Source: Agromyces tardus
GTDB taxonomy: Bacteria > Actinomycetota > Actinomycetes > Actinomycetales > Microbacteriaceae
Direction of reading: 5' to 3'
DNA: 64,000 bases
Assembly: GCF_003710805.1 (NCBI RefSeq)
Contig: NZ_RHHB01000001.1
Location: 248,001 to 312,000, forward strand
Under the pieces are notes generated by a model, which saw only the letters and a program-made list of their open reading frames with translations, was not told where the DNA came from and made no database searches. Numbering within the stretch: the first letter of the stretch is position 1; every line of letters starts with the position of its first letter. Below are positions 7,443 to 15,324 of the stretch, one piece after another. Made by a program: the position numbers and the translations under genes.

Positions 7443-7931
7443 TCAGACCGACGAACCGGCCGCACGGGAGTGCACCATGCGCCAGTTCACCGGCTCCCAG
7501 GTCGCGCCCTCGTCGAACGAGAAGTCCTGCTCCCAGGTCGGGCTCGGGCCGAGTGTGTCGATCCAATGGAAGCGGGCGAGGTACGTGCGGTCGCCTGTCG
7601 TCGCTCGGCCGACGAAGGTGCCACGACCCGCGTCGAATCGCCCGCGCACGGGGTCGTCGAGCACGCCGGGCCGGGCCGCCGACGCCCACCAGATCGCCCA
7701 CTCGTCGGTTGCCGGATCGTAGAGGCGGAGGCTGAAACCGACGAAGCCGGTTCCGTCGGGGAGGGTACCCCGCGTTTCGTCGGCGGTGCCCAGCCCGTCG
7801 AGGATCAGCCGCACAGAGGCCGTCGAGCGGAAGCGCACGCGCGGTCCGTCGGGCGGACCGAATGGGTCGACGAGCTTGTCGTGCACGACCTCCCACTCGC
7901 CGAGCAGGAAATCGAAGTCGGATGCAGCCAT
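7443..7931 (-). CDS. Hypothetical protein, DUF1579-like
   Basis: About 162 aa. The start 'MAASDFDFLLGEWEVVHDKL' and the later beta strands rich in W and R ('FVGFSLRLYDPATDEWAIWWAS', 'TYLARFHWIDTLGPSPTWEQDFSFDEGATWEPVNWRM') match the lipocalin-like family with a 'F.FL.G.W' opening that is common in actinobacteria. Such proteins are predicted ten-stranded barrels with unknown ligands. The ATG at 7931 is chosen because the family similarity begins there. It is followed by the GAF remnant after 30 bases. Confidence 0.8.
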   Translation of the reverse strand: MAASDFDFLLGEWEVVHDKLVDPFGPPDGPRVRFRSTASVRLILDGLGTADETRGTLPDGTGFVGFSLRLYDPATDEWAIWWASAARPGVLDDPVRGRFDAGRGTFVGRATTGDRTYLARFHWIDTLGPSPTWEQDFSFDEGATWEPVNWRMVHSRAAGSSV

Positions 7932-8007
7932 GCCCGCAGTCTCACGCCACCCTCCGACAGGGAGCGAACGCGTCGTGGCGTCGCGACATCCGGCTGGGCC
8001 GCGGGTC

Positions 8008-8574
8008 TCACGCCGACGCGCGGGTGTGCACCCGCGCACCCTGCGGGTTGAAGAGGCAGAGCACCTCGAGCACGTCGGGGCCGGGATTGCCGAATCCGTG
8101 CGGCACGCGCGTGTCGAACTCCGCGGCCTCGCCCGCCTCGATGATCAGGTCGTCATCGGCGAGGAGCAGTCGCATGCGTCCCGAGATCACGTATATCCAG
8201 TCCCAGCCGGGGTGCACCCACTGCCGAATGGGCTTCTCGGGCGCCGGCGGATGCACCTGCTTGAACGCCTCCCACGAGCCCGTTCCCCCCGACAGCGGCA
8301 CCGTCACGATGCCGTCCCGCAGCCGAGGACGCGGGTGGATCCGCGGATCGCCCAGGGCCGGGGCGCCGACGAGGTCGTCCAGGGGCAGCCGGTACAGCCG
8401 TGCGAGGGGCAGCAGCAGGTCGAGCTGCGCTCGCCGGGAACCCGATTCGAGCCTCGACAAGGTGCTGATCGAGATGCCGCTGGCCTCGCTGACGGCGCGG
8501 AGCGTCAGTCCCCGGGATTCGCGGATCGCACGCAGGCGATCGCCGATGCCGGCCAGTTCATCGTGGTGCGTCAT
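8008..8574 (-). CDS. XRE-family regulator with cupin sensor domain
   Basis: About 188 aa. Residues 8-62 form an XRE helix-turn-helix (LRAIRESRGLTLRAVSEASGISISTLSRLESGSR), and residues about 110-180 a cupin barrel (HPGWDWIYVISGRMRLLL ... EAAEFDTRVPHGF). This two-domain layout is typical of local repressors. It is divergent from the thioredoxin-reductase-like gene at 8642, and a perfect inverted repeat lies between them, so it most likely controls that gene and itself. The ATG at 8574 is preferred over a start at 8607, which would put the operator inside the coding sequence. Confidence 0.92.
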   Translation of the reverse strand: MTHHDELAGIGDRLRAIRESRGLTLRAVSEASGISISTLSRLESGSRRAQLDLLLPLARLYRLPLDDLVGAPALGDPRIHPRPRLRDGIVTVPLSGGTGSWEAFKQVHPPAPEKPIRQWVHPGWDWIYVISGRMRLLLADDDLIIEAGEAAEFDTRVPHGFGNPGPDVLEVLCLFNPQGARVHTRASA

Positions 8575-8589
8575 GTGCCTCGCCTCGCT

Positions 8590-8610
8590 CGTTTGCCGTT
8601 CCGGCAAACG
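8590..8610. promoter_or_regulatory. Probable operator of the XRE-cupin regulator
   Basis: Perfect inverted repeat CGTTTGCCG-TTC-CGGCAAACG, nine-base arms with a three-base spacer. It is the only strong dyad in the 67-base divergent gap between the regulator (start 8574) and the flavoprotein (start 8642), placed about 15 bases from the regulator start. This is the position expected for an autoregulatory site that also blocks the divergent promoter. Confidence 0.8.
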
Positions 8611-8641
8611 ATCTTGTCAGCACAGTGGTCGCCACGCCAGC

Positions 8642-9625
8642 ATGAAGCCCATGCGCAGTGCACAGGAACCAACCGATGTCGTGATCGTCGGCGGCGGGCC
8701 GGCGGGCCTCAGCGCCGCGCTGTCGCTCGGGAGAGCGCGCCGGCGCGTGATCGTCGTCGACGCGGGCACGCCGAGGAACCGGACCGCTCCTCATATGCAC
8801 GGGGTGCTCGGACACGACGGGCTGTCGCCGCTGCGCCTGCTCGAGCGCGGCCGGGAGGAGGTCGCCGGGTACGGTGTGCGGATCATTCGCGGCGAGGTTA
8901 CGGCCGTGCACGCGGGCGTCGCCGACGGCGGCGACGGTGCGGCCATGAACGTCGGGGCCGCCATCGAGGTCGAGACCGCCGACGAGGTCGTCCGCACTCG
9001 ACGTCTCCTCGTCGCGACCGGTCTCGAGGACGTGCTGCCCGACATCCCCGGGCTGCGTGAACAGTGGGGGAGGGGCGTCGTCGTCTGCCCGTACTGCGAC
9101 GGGTGGGAGCACCGGAACGACGTCATCGGCGTCGTCGCGACCTCACCTCGCAGCATCGAGCAGGCGCAGCTGCTGCGCCAGTGGTCGGATCGCGTGATCT
9201 ACTTCGCGAACGGGTTCGGCGAGCCTTCGGCCGAGGAGCTTGCGGCGCTTGGGCGCCGCGGCATCCACTTGGAGCTCGGATCGGTCACCGGGCTCCGGAT
9301 CGATGCCGACCGGGTCACCGGCGTGCAGGTCGGTGGGCGCGTGGTCTCGGTCGGGGTGGTCTTCACCGGGCCCGCCCTGCGCCCGCGCGACGCACTGCTG
9401 CGTTCCCTCGGGGCGACGACGACCGAGGGCCCGCTCGGCACCTGGGTCGACGTCGACGACGACGGGCGCACCTCCGTTCCGGGAGTGTGGGCGGTCGGCA
9501 ACGTCGTGAACTCGCGCTCGAACGTCTCCGTCTCGATGGGGCTCGGCTCGCTCGTGGCCGGCGCCCTGAACGCGGATCTCGTCGCCGACGACATCGCCCG
9601 CACCCTCGCGACCGCGGCGGCCTGA
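8642..9625 (+). CDS. Thioredoxin-reductase-like FAD-dependent oxidoreductase
   Basis: About 327 aa. The FAD-binding motif VVIVGGGPAGLSAALSLGRARRRVIVVDAG is near 12-42. The redox pair CPYC is at about 149-152 in 'VVCPYCDGWEHRN'. The late FAD motif 'VPGVWAVGNVVN' is near 280. The second GxGxxG for NADPH is poor ('GVVATSPRSIEQA'), as in thioredoxin-reductase-like flavoproteins that do not reduce thioredoxin but oxidise small thiols or other substrates. Starts at ATG 8642 or 8651 are both possible. Its control by the divergent XRE-cupin repressor suggests induction by a small ligand. Confidence 0.92.
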   Translation: MKPMRSAQEPTDVVIVGGGPAGLSAALSLGRARRRVIVVDAGTPRNRTAPHMHGVLGHDGLSPLRLLERGREEVAGYGVRIIRGEVTAVHAGVADGGDGAAMNVGAAIEVETADEVVRTRRLLVATGLEDVLPDIPGLREQWGRGVVVCPYCDGWEHRNDVIGVVATSPRSIEQAQLLRQWSDRVIYFANGFGEPSAEELAALGRRGIHLELGSVTGLRIDADRVTGVQVGGRVVSVGVVFTGPALRPRDALLRSLGATTTEGPLGTWVDVDDDGRTSVPGVWAVGNVVNSRSNVSVSMGLGSLVAGALNADLVADDIARTLATAAA

Positions 9626-9652
9626 GCCGGCACGCGTGCCGGCCGATCCGCC

Positions 9653-10093
9653 TCAGCCGACCTGCTCGGCCAGCGCGACGATGATGCCGGCCGGGCCGCG
9701 GAGGTAGCACAGGCGGTACACGTTCTCGTAGTTCGCGACCTCGCGCAGCAGCTCGGCACCGTGGGGGCGCAGGCGGGCGATGCTGTCGTCGAGGTCGTCG
9801 ACCGCGAACATGACGCGGTGCAGCCCGAGCGTGTTGGGGGGCGGTACCGCGGGTGAGGGGGCGGATGCCACCGGGTGTTCGTATCTGGTGAGCTCGAGCC
9901 GGCCGTGACCGTCGGGCGTGCGCATCATCGCGATCTCGCTGCGCACCCCGTCGAGTCCCACGGTCTGGTCGGCGAACGCGCCCTCGATGTGCGCGCGGTC
10001 TTCGAGCTGCATGCCGAGCTCGGTGAAGAACGCGACGGCCGCGTCGAGGTCGTCGACGACGATGGCGACGTTGTCCATTCGTTGGATGGTCAT
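9653..10093 (-). CDS. VOC family (glyoxalase-like) protein
   Basis: About 146 aa. Two beta-alpha-beta-beta-beta modules of the VOC fold are visible: 'MDNVAIVVDDLDAAVAFFTELGMQLEDR' (residues 6-33) and 'LHRVMFAVDDLDDSIARLRPHGAEL' (near 92-116), ending in 'LCYLRGPAGIIVALAEQVG'. Metal ligands fit the N-terminal Asn/His positions and a Glu-type C-terminal strand, but no substrate can be assigned. It converges on the flavoprotein gene with a 27-base gap. Confidence 0.9.
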   Translation of the reverse strand: MTIQRMDNVAIVVDDLDAAVAFFTELGMQLEDRAHIEGAFADQTVGLDGVRSEIAMMRTPDGHGRLELTRYEHPVASAPSPAVPPPNTLGLHRVMFAVDDLDDSIARLRPHGAELLREVANYENVYRLCYLRGPAGIIVALAEQVG

Positions 10094-10184
10094 GGGGGCG
10101 ATCCTAGGGCGGGCCGCCGACGTGGCTCGCGGATGCTGCGCGGCTGGACTCTCCCTCAGCCGCCTGCGGCGATGCGCTGCCGCC

Positions 10185-10550
10185 TCAGTCCAGCTCGCGC
10201 AGCACGGTGGTGCGCTCGCTCGGGGTGTCGCCGGTGTTGACGACGCCCTGGGGTTCGATCACCAGCGCCGAGACCTCGCCCTCGGACTTGGGGCAGTGTT
10301 CGACACCGCGGGGCACGACGAAGACGTCGCCGGGCCCGAGTTCCACGTCGCCGTCGCGCAATTGGATGACCAGCCGGCCCGACAACACCATGAACAGCTC
10401 ATCGGTGTCGGGATGGGAGTGCCACGTGAACTCGCCCAGGAGCTTCACGACCTTGACGTCGTAGTCGTTGACGCTCGCGAGTCGCCGAGGCTGCCAGTGC
10501 TGCGTGAACGAGTCGAGGGCGGCCTGGATGTTGCGAACCTGAGCGCTCAT
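10185..10550 (-). CDS. Single-domain cupin protein
   Basis: About 121 aa. The first cupin motif 'GEFTWHSHPDTDELFMVLSGRLVIQ' (near 35-60) holds the H-x-H...E metal ligands, and the second 'GDVFVVPRGVEHCPKSEGE' (near 70-90) holds the remaining His. It is a small metal-binding beta barrel of the mannose-6-phosphate-isomerase-like type, function unknown. It stands alone on the minus strand between the VOC gene and the serine hydrolase. Confidence 0.92.
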   Translation of the reverse strand: MSAQVRNIQAALDSFTQHWQPRRLASVNDYDVKVVKLLGEFTWHSHPDTDELFMVLSGRLVIQLRDGDVELGPGDVFVVPRGVEHCPKSEGEVSALVIEPQGVVNTGDTPSERTTVLRELD

Positions 10551-10640
10551 CGTCCGATCTTCGCCCTCGCCGCGTCGGTGCGCAACGGTCGGCGAGGCGC
10601 TCGCCGCACCGAGCGACCTCCGGCTCCGGAGCTGCGGCCG

Positions 10641-11855
10641 TCAGCCCCACGGCGCGGCGCACGGCCCGGTCGGAGACCCGTTGAGCACCGGACGGAGCAG
10701 CGGCGCCAGCGCCTTCAGCACCTCCGTCGACGCGTCGCCCGTTCCACCGTCGCCGTTGCCGAGCATCGCGATGACCGCCCCGGTCTGCGGGTAGTACGCG
10801 ACGTTCGTGCCGTACCCGGGTTCGGCGCCGGCGTGGGAGACGCTCGTGATGCAGCCGGTCTCGACATCGAACTCGATACCCGTGCCGAGGCCATATGCGG
10901 CTGCGGCCTGTCCGGGGATCGTCGCGACATCCGCATACCGGGCGGTCTGCAGCTCGGGAGTGACACCGGCGCCCTTGCCGAGCGCCTCGCCCCACGCGTG
11001 CAGATCGTCGAGGGTCGAGACCATTGCCCCACCCGCCCAGCTCTCGCCGTTCGACCAGTCGACGGTGTCGGCCGGTGCGCCGAGTTCAGGGCAGAAGTCG
11101 GAGTAGCCGTGGGTCAGCGGGGCGGTGACCTTTCCGTCAGGCGCGAACCGGCTGCGGTCCATGCCGAACGGCTCGGTGATGCGGTCGTGGATGAGCGTCG
11201 CGAGATCTCCGCCCGTGACCTGTTCGAGGATGCCGCCGAGGAGGAAGTAGTTCGTGTTGGCGTACTCGAATCCCTCACCCGGAGCGAAGTCGGCCCGGGG
11301 GGTCTCCGCGCCGACCGCGATGAGCTCGTCGGACGTCGGGACGGCGTACGGGGCGCTGCAGATGCGGTCGACCTGCGCCCGGCCGGCCTCGCCGGTGCCG
11401 CTGGAGTGGTTGAGCAGCATCCGCACCGTGATGTTCGACGCCTCGGGGAAGTCGGGGTACCACCGGTCGAGGGTGTCGTCGAGACCGACGTCGAATTCCG
11501 GCTCGCCGATCACCTGCAGCATGACCGTCGAGACGATCGTCTTGGTGATGCTGCCGATCTTCTGCTGGTTGTCGCGGCCGATCGGCTCCCCGGTCTCGAC
11601 ATCGGCCACGCCCCGATCGGACACCCATTCGTCTTCGCCGGGAATCCAGACCCCGACGATGACTCCCGGCATCCCGGATGCCGCGAATCCCTCGTCGAGC
11701 GCCGCCTCGAGCTGTGCCCGCAGCTCGGGATCGAGTGACGCGGTGGAGGCGGTCGGTGTGTTCGTGGCGATGCTCGACGCCGTGGCGACGCATCCGCTCA
11801 GCACGAGGGCGGTGACGGCGGCGACCGCGACCATCGCCCACTGGGAGTTCCGCAT
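10641..11855 (-). CDS. Serine hydrolase lipoprotein (beta-lactamase/DD-peptidase fold)
   Basis: About 404 aa. The signal peptide 'WAMVAVAAVTALVLSGC' gives a lipobox Cys near 22. Fold motifs are SITK in 'KIGSITKTIVSTVML' near 105, YANTN near 200, and HAG in 'VSHAGAEPGYGTNV' near 345 in place of KTG. A PHA-like strand 'NGESWAGGAMVSTLDDL' precedes the last. It is an exported, probably membrane-tethered peptidase or esterase. The ATG at 11855 fits the signal peptide. It resembles the gene at 4673 in layout but is clearly diverged. Confidence 0.92.
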   Translation of the reverse strand: MRNSQWAMVAVAAVTALVLSGCVATASSIATNTPTASTASLDPELRAQLEAALDEGFAASGMPGVIVGVWIPGEDEWVSDRGVADVETGEPIGRDNQQKIGSITKTIVSTVMLQVIGEPEFDVGLDDTLDRWYPDFPEASNITVRMLLNHSSGTGEAGRAQVDRICSAPYAVPTSDELIAVGAETPRADFAPGEGFEYANTNYFLLGGILEQVTGGDLATLIHDRITEPFGMDRSRFAPDGKVTAPLTHGYSDFCPELGAPADTVDWSNGESWAGGAMVSTLDDLHAWGEALGKGAGVTPELQTARYADVATIPGQAAAAYGLGTGIEFDVETGCITSVSHAGAEPGYGTNVAYYPQTGAVIAMLGNGDGGTGDASTEVLKALAPLLRPVLNGSPTGPCAAPWG

Positions 11856-12114
11856 GACCTGGCCCCTCGGCGTCGCGCGGGAACGCAGCTCGGATCGCGC
11901 CCGGCACGGACACAGGACATCGTGACCATGCCGTCGCCCCTCGCTGAGGACAGGGGTCCGGATCGCGGGGCGGGGGCACGTGCCCCCACTCGCGACAGTA
12001 CGCCGCGCAACCGCGCCAGTGCTGGACTGCGGTTGCCCCACTTCAGGGGCCGGAGCCGCCGCCCGGTGCGCGCGGCCGCCGCCGCGCGCACCGGGTCGAC
12101 CGAGCCGACGCGTG
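11856..12114. other. Intergenic spacer
   Basis: A 259-base gap between two minus-strand genes. It contains a near-palindromic GC-rich stretch around 12058-12085 with CGGTGCGCGCGGCCGCCGCCGCGCGCACCG, whose arms CGGTGCGCGCGG/CCGCGCGCACCG pair well. It lies just downstream of the DUF222 gene stop (12115, minus strand) and so may act as its transcription terminator, though no T-run follows. A promoter for the serine hydrolase should lie within 11856-11950, but no consensus is clear. Confidence 0.45.
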
Positions 12115-13560
12115 TCACGCCGCCCGGTCTTCGCGCAGCTCGAATCGCGCCCGACCGCCGAGCCGAGGCACCTGCTGCGGGTCGATGTGCGGTGGTGGGA
12201 TGAACCACACGTTGTTCGGACTCGGGTGTACCTGCCACCCCTCTCGGTGGATCATGTGGTGGCAGAAGCTGCAGAGCATCACTCCGTTCGAGAGGTCGGT
12301 CGGGCCGGCATCTCGTTCCCACCAGGCGATGTGGTGCGCCTCGACGTAGGCGAGGTTCTGGCCGCACGACGCGCATCCGCCGTCGCGCTCACCGAGCGCA
12401 AGACGCTGGGCTCTGGTGAACAGGCGGGCGGCTCGTCCGAGGTCGAGGGGAAGGCTCTGACCGCCCAGCACCGCCGGCACCAACTCGGCATCGGCCGCCA
12501 GTCGGCGCGCGGTGGCCGCCGAGATTGGCTGATCGAGCCCGTCGATGCGCGCGTGCCCGAGGTCGTTGACGAGCGTCTCGAGGTCGACGCGCACGACGAC
12601 GGTGGTCTTCGCCAGCGGTATCAGCGTCTGGGTGCAGCCGAGGGCGTGGCGGGCGAGCGCGGCGAGTGCGTCGGCCTGGATCTGCGGGATCGGCCGACGG
12701 TCATCGACGACGGCAGCCGAGGCGTCGTCGGCATTGCGTCGGCGGAGCGCGTCGCTCACGAGCGCTTCGATCGCCGCCTTCACCGGAGCCGCGCTCTCGG
12801 GGTTGAGCCGCGCATGCAGGTGCACCATGCCGTGGCCGTCTTCGCGCATCGTCAGTGAACGCTCCATGCGGAGCGCGTCTTCGCGGGGTTCGACGCCGTC
12901 TGGGTCGAGTCGCGCCTCGGCCTCGCGCACTCCGCGTGCGAGCGTCTCGAGCGGCACCCTCGCAGCGAGATCGACGAGCGCCGCTTCGACGAACTCGACC
13001 CTGCCCGCGTCGGCCTTCGCCGAGACCCGCTCGAGCATCGCCGTGATCGCCGATGCGGCCTCGATGCCGATCGTCGCGGCCTCCACGGCAGCGGCGACAT
13101 GCGGATGCCGCGACGGCAGCCGTTCACCGTTGAAGGTCTGCCGTTCGGCCGTGCCCGTGCCGACCGCGATCAGCCGCTGCGCGTCGGCACGCGAGCCTCC
13201 GGTCGACGCCGCGATGAGTCGCACCGCGTTGTGGAACCCGTGCGCCTTCGCCAGCCCGATGTCGCCGAACTCGGGCCCCGAACGCTTCGCCAGCTCAGCG
13301 GCGACCCTTGTGAACAGGGCGTCGACACTGCGCCGCACGGTGGCAAGGGCTTCGGTGACCCCGATGAGCCCGCTGTCGTTCATCTGCTCGAGCTCGACCT
13401 GCGCGGCGCCGCGCACGGCGCCCCACGCCGGCGCCGAGCGCGACCACGCCTCACGCAATGCCGCGAGGTCGCGCTCGAGCGCGACCAAGGGCAGTGGCGC
13501 GGACCGCGGCAGCGGCACGGGCTGCGCGGCCTGGTCGAGCGACGACGGGAACTCCTGCAT
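12115..13560 (-). CDS. DUF222 protein with C-terminal HNH endonuclease motif
   Basis: About 481 aa. A long helical N-terminal region (DUF222, 13E12-repeat type; 'LAKAHGFHNAVRLIAASTGGSRADAQRLIAVG') is followed near 380-430 by 'CASCGQNLAYVEAHHIAWWERDAGPTDLSNGVMLCSFCHH', a zinc-bound HNH site with both CxxC pairs and the HH and N positions intact. Actinobacterial genomes carry many such genes; they behave like dispersed selfish or DNA-repair-related families and their function is unproven. The ATG at 13560 has AGGA seven bases upstream; an in-frame GTG at 13575 is the alternative. Confidence 0.9.
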   Translation of the reverse strand: MQEFPSSLDQAAQPVPLPRSAPLPLVALERDLAALREAWSRSAPAWGAVRGAAQVELEQMNDSGLIGVTEALATVRRSVDALFTRVAAELAKRSGPEFGDIGLAKAHGFHNAVRLIAASTGGSRADAQRLIAVGTGTAERQTFNGERLPSRHPHVAAAVEAATIGIEAASAITAMLERVSAKADAGRVEFVEAALVDLAARVPLETLARGVREAEARLDPDGVEPREDALRMERSLTMREDGHGMVHLHARLNPESAAPVKAAIEALVSDALRRRNADDASAAVVDDRRPIPQIQADALAALARHALGCTQTLIPLAKTTVVVRVDLETLVNDLGHARIDGLDQPISAATARRLAADAELVPAVLGGQSLPLDLGRAARLFTRAQRLALGERDGGCASCGQNLAYVEAHHIAWWERDAGPTDLSNGVMLCSFCHHMIHREGWQVHPSPNNVWFIPPPHIDPQQVPRLGGRARFELREDRAA

Positions 13561-13997
13561 GCTTCGATCCTGCACCCACCCACCGACATCCGAAGCACCG
13601 GGAAATCATCGTTGATCAGCCGTTTTGGCTGTGAGGAACTCGCCTCGACGCTCGGCTGTGGAGGACGAGTCGCCGCGTCGCGGCATCCGATCTCGGTTGG
13701 CCGACCGCGCCATGACGAGCGCGGTCTGCGAACGGTCGATCGACCGTGCGGCCAATGCACTCGCCGTTGGGAGGACTCGCTGTGGTCGTTGCGCGCGAGC
13801 AGGCCGACGGCCCGACCGACGACCCGGCCGACGACCAGGCCGGCGGCCCGGCCGACGACCAGACCAACGACCATGCCGGCGACCAGACCGACGACCAGGC
13901 CGGCGGCCCGACCAACGAGACCACCGCGCAACCCCACGGCGTCGGCCCGCCCGCTCGCGAGCCCGGCCGCCCCGGGGGCGCGGGGTGGCCTGAGCCG
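13561..13997. other. Long intergenic region with 12-base degenerate minisatellite
   Basis: No gene is supported over 437 bases. A small hairpin CAGCC-GTTTT-GGCTG lies at 13617-13631, upstream of the DUF222 gene. From about 13813 to 13923 the sequence is a run of degenerate 12-base units of the type GACGACCAGGCC and GGCGGCCCGACC; a 24-base unit occurs near 13834 and again near 13892. Read on either strand it would give low-complexity peptides (DDQAGGP... or GLVVGRAAGLVVG...), neither with a convincing start, so I treat it as repeat DNA. Confidence 0.6.
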
Positions 13998-14627
13998 TCA
14001 GCCGACCCGGCCGAGGAACTCGAGCACGCGACGCAGGAGGAGCTCCGTCGCGTCGGCGTCGTAGCTCGGCAGGGTGGAGTCGGCGAAGTAGTGCTGGTCG
14101 GCGGGGTAGAGGAAGAGCTCGGCATCGTCGACCGCGGCGACGAGTTCGCGCGCGGCGTCGACGTCGCCTTCGTCCATGAAGATCGGGTCGGCGTCCGCTC
14201 CGTGCACCTGCACCGGAACGCCCGCGGGCCACGAGCCGAACTCGGCGACCGGCATGCACGAATAGAAGAACAGCGCACCCTTCGCGCCCGCGCGGGTCTG
14301 CGCCAGCTTCTGCGCGGGCACGACGCCGAGCGAGAACCCGGCGTAGACGAGCCCGGCCGGCAGCGATTCGGCCGCGCGCTCGCCGCGAGCCATGATCTCG
14401 TCCCAGCCGACCTCGCGGGCGTAGCCGACGCCGGCCTCGATCGAGTCGAACGTGCGTCCGCCGAACAGGTCGGGCGTGTGCACCGTGTGTCCCGCTCGGC
14501 GCAGCTCCTCAGCGAAGGCGTGGATGCCGTCGGTCAGTCCCAGCGCGTGATGGAAGAGCAGTACCTCGGCGGTGGCGGCGCCCGTGCCGGCGGCGCCCGT
14601 GGCGGCGCCCGTGGATTGATTGGTCAT
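13998..14627 (-). CDS. Dienelactone hydrolase family protein
   Basis: About 209 aa. The DLH fold is shown by 'LLFHHALGLTDGIHAFAEELRRAGHTVHTPDLFGGRTF' near 23-60, the nucleophile elbow YAGFSLG near 95-101, 'VQVHGADADPIFMDEGD' near 150 (Asp) and 'PADQHYFADSTLPSYD' near 182 (His). The nucleophile is Ser where classical DLH has Cys, so it is more likely an esterase than a dienelactonase. The first 18 residues are an Ala/Gly/Thr repeat made by a GCGCCCGTG tandem. It diverges from the PRC-barrel gene. Confidence 0.9.
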   Translation of the reverse strand: MTNQSTGAATGAAGTGAATAEVLLFHHALGLTDGIHAFAEELRRAGHTVHTPDLFGGRTFDSIEAGVGYAREVGWDEIMARGERAAESLPAGLVYAGFSLGVVPAQKLAQTRAGAKGALFFYSCMPVAEFGSWPAGVPVQVHGADADPIFMDEGDVDAARELVAAVDDAELFLYPADQHYFADSTLPSYDADATELLLRRVLEFLGRVG

Positions 14628-14829
14628 GAACCGACTCTTCCGTGATCCACCGACAACGCACTGGCACTGTCCTCAAGGGCCGCGCCTGAGCACGCGGCGC
14701 GGTGCGACATCCGACGACGCCCGACAGCGCGCTGTCAACCCTCTGGGATCGGTTCCGCGGCCGACCTACCGTCGACGGAACACCCATCACGATCAGGGCT
14801 CCTCACGGGGACCTGCGAAGGGAGGAACG

Positions 14830-15192
14830 ATGAGCTCGACATGGGACGCCTGGACGTACCGCTCGTCGGCCGCGCGGACCGCGCAGAGCGCCGACATCGT
14901 CGGGTACGCAGTGCACGCCACCGATGGTCACATCGGCAAGGTGGATGGCGCGACCTACGACGTCGGCTCCAGCCGGATCGTCGTCGACACGGGCCCGTGG
15001 ATCTTCGGCCGCAAGGTCCTGCTGCCGGCGGGCACCATCGACCGAGTCGATGACGCCGAGAAGAAGGTGTATGTGGGCCTGACCAAGGACCAGATCAAGA
15101 ACTCACCTGAACTCGACGAGGGAATCACCTGGGATGACGCCGACTACCACGAGCGGGTCGGCGGCTACTACCGCGGGTTCTACGGCTACTGA
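14830..15192 (+). CDS. PRC-barrel domain protein
   Basis: About 120 aa. Residues 22-80 form a PRC-barrel: 'ADIVGYAVHATDGHIGKVDGATYDVGSSRIVVDTGPWIFGRKVLLPAGTIDRVDDAEKKVYVGLTKDQIKNSPEL'. The domain occurs in RNA-processing and photosynthetic proteins; stand-alone actinobacterial copies are stress-associated but biochemically undefined. The Tyr/Gly-rich end 'GGYYRGFYGY' is notable. GGAGG lies five bases before the ATG at 14830. The 200-base upstream region is long for this window and probably carries its promoter. Confidence 0.92.
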   Translation: MSSTWDAWTYRSSAARTAQSADIVGYAVHATDGHIGKVDGATYDVGSSRIVVDTGPWIFGRKVLLPAGTIDRVDDAEKKVYVGLTKDQIKNSPELDEGITWDDADYHERVGGYYRGFYGY

Positions 15193-15324
15193 TTCGATCC
15201 GACCGAGTCATGCCCACTCGCCCGCCGTTCCGGAGTCCGCTCCGGGACGGCGGGTTCCCACTGTCCGGCGCAGCCACGCGAGCAGCCCGTGGCGACATGC
15301 GCGCCGGGCAGGCAGGCTGTGCAC

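Noticed and set aside
12115-13560. Homing endonuclease or intein signal from the HNH motif
   Set aside because: The DUF222-HNH layout is a common free-standing actinobacterial family; there is no host gene split or intein boundary.
13813-13937. Glycine/valine-repeat membrane-like peptide on the minus strand
   Set aside because: It arises from the 12-base minisatellite, then runs out of frame into the DUF222 gene; no ribosome site.
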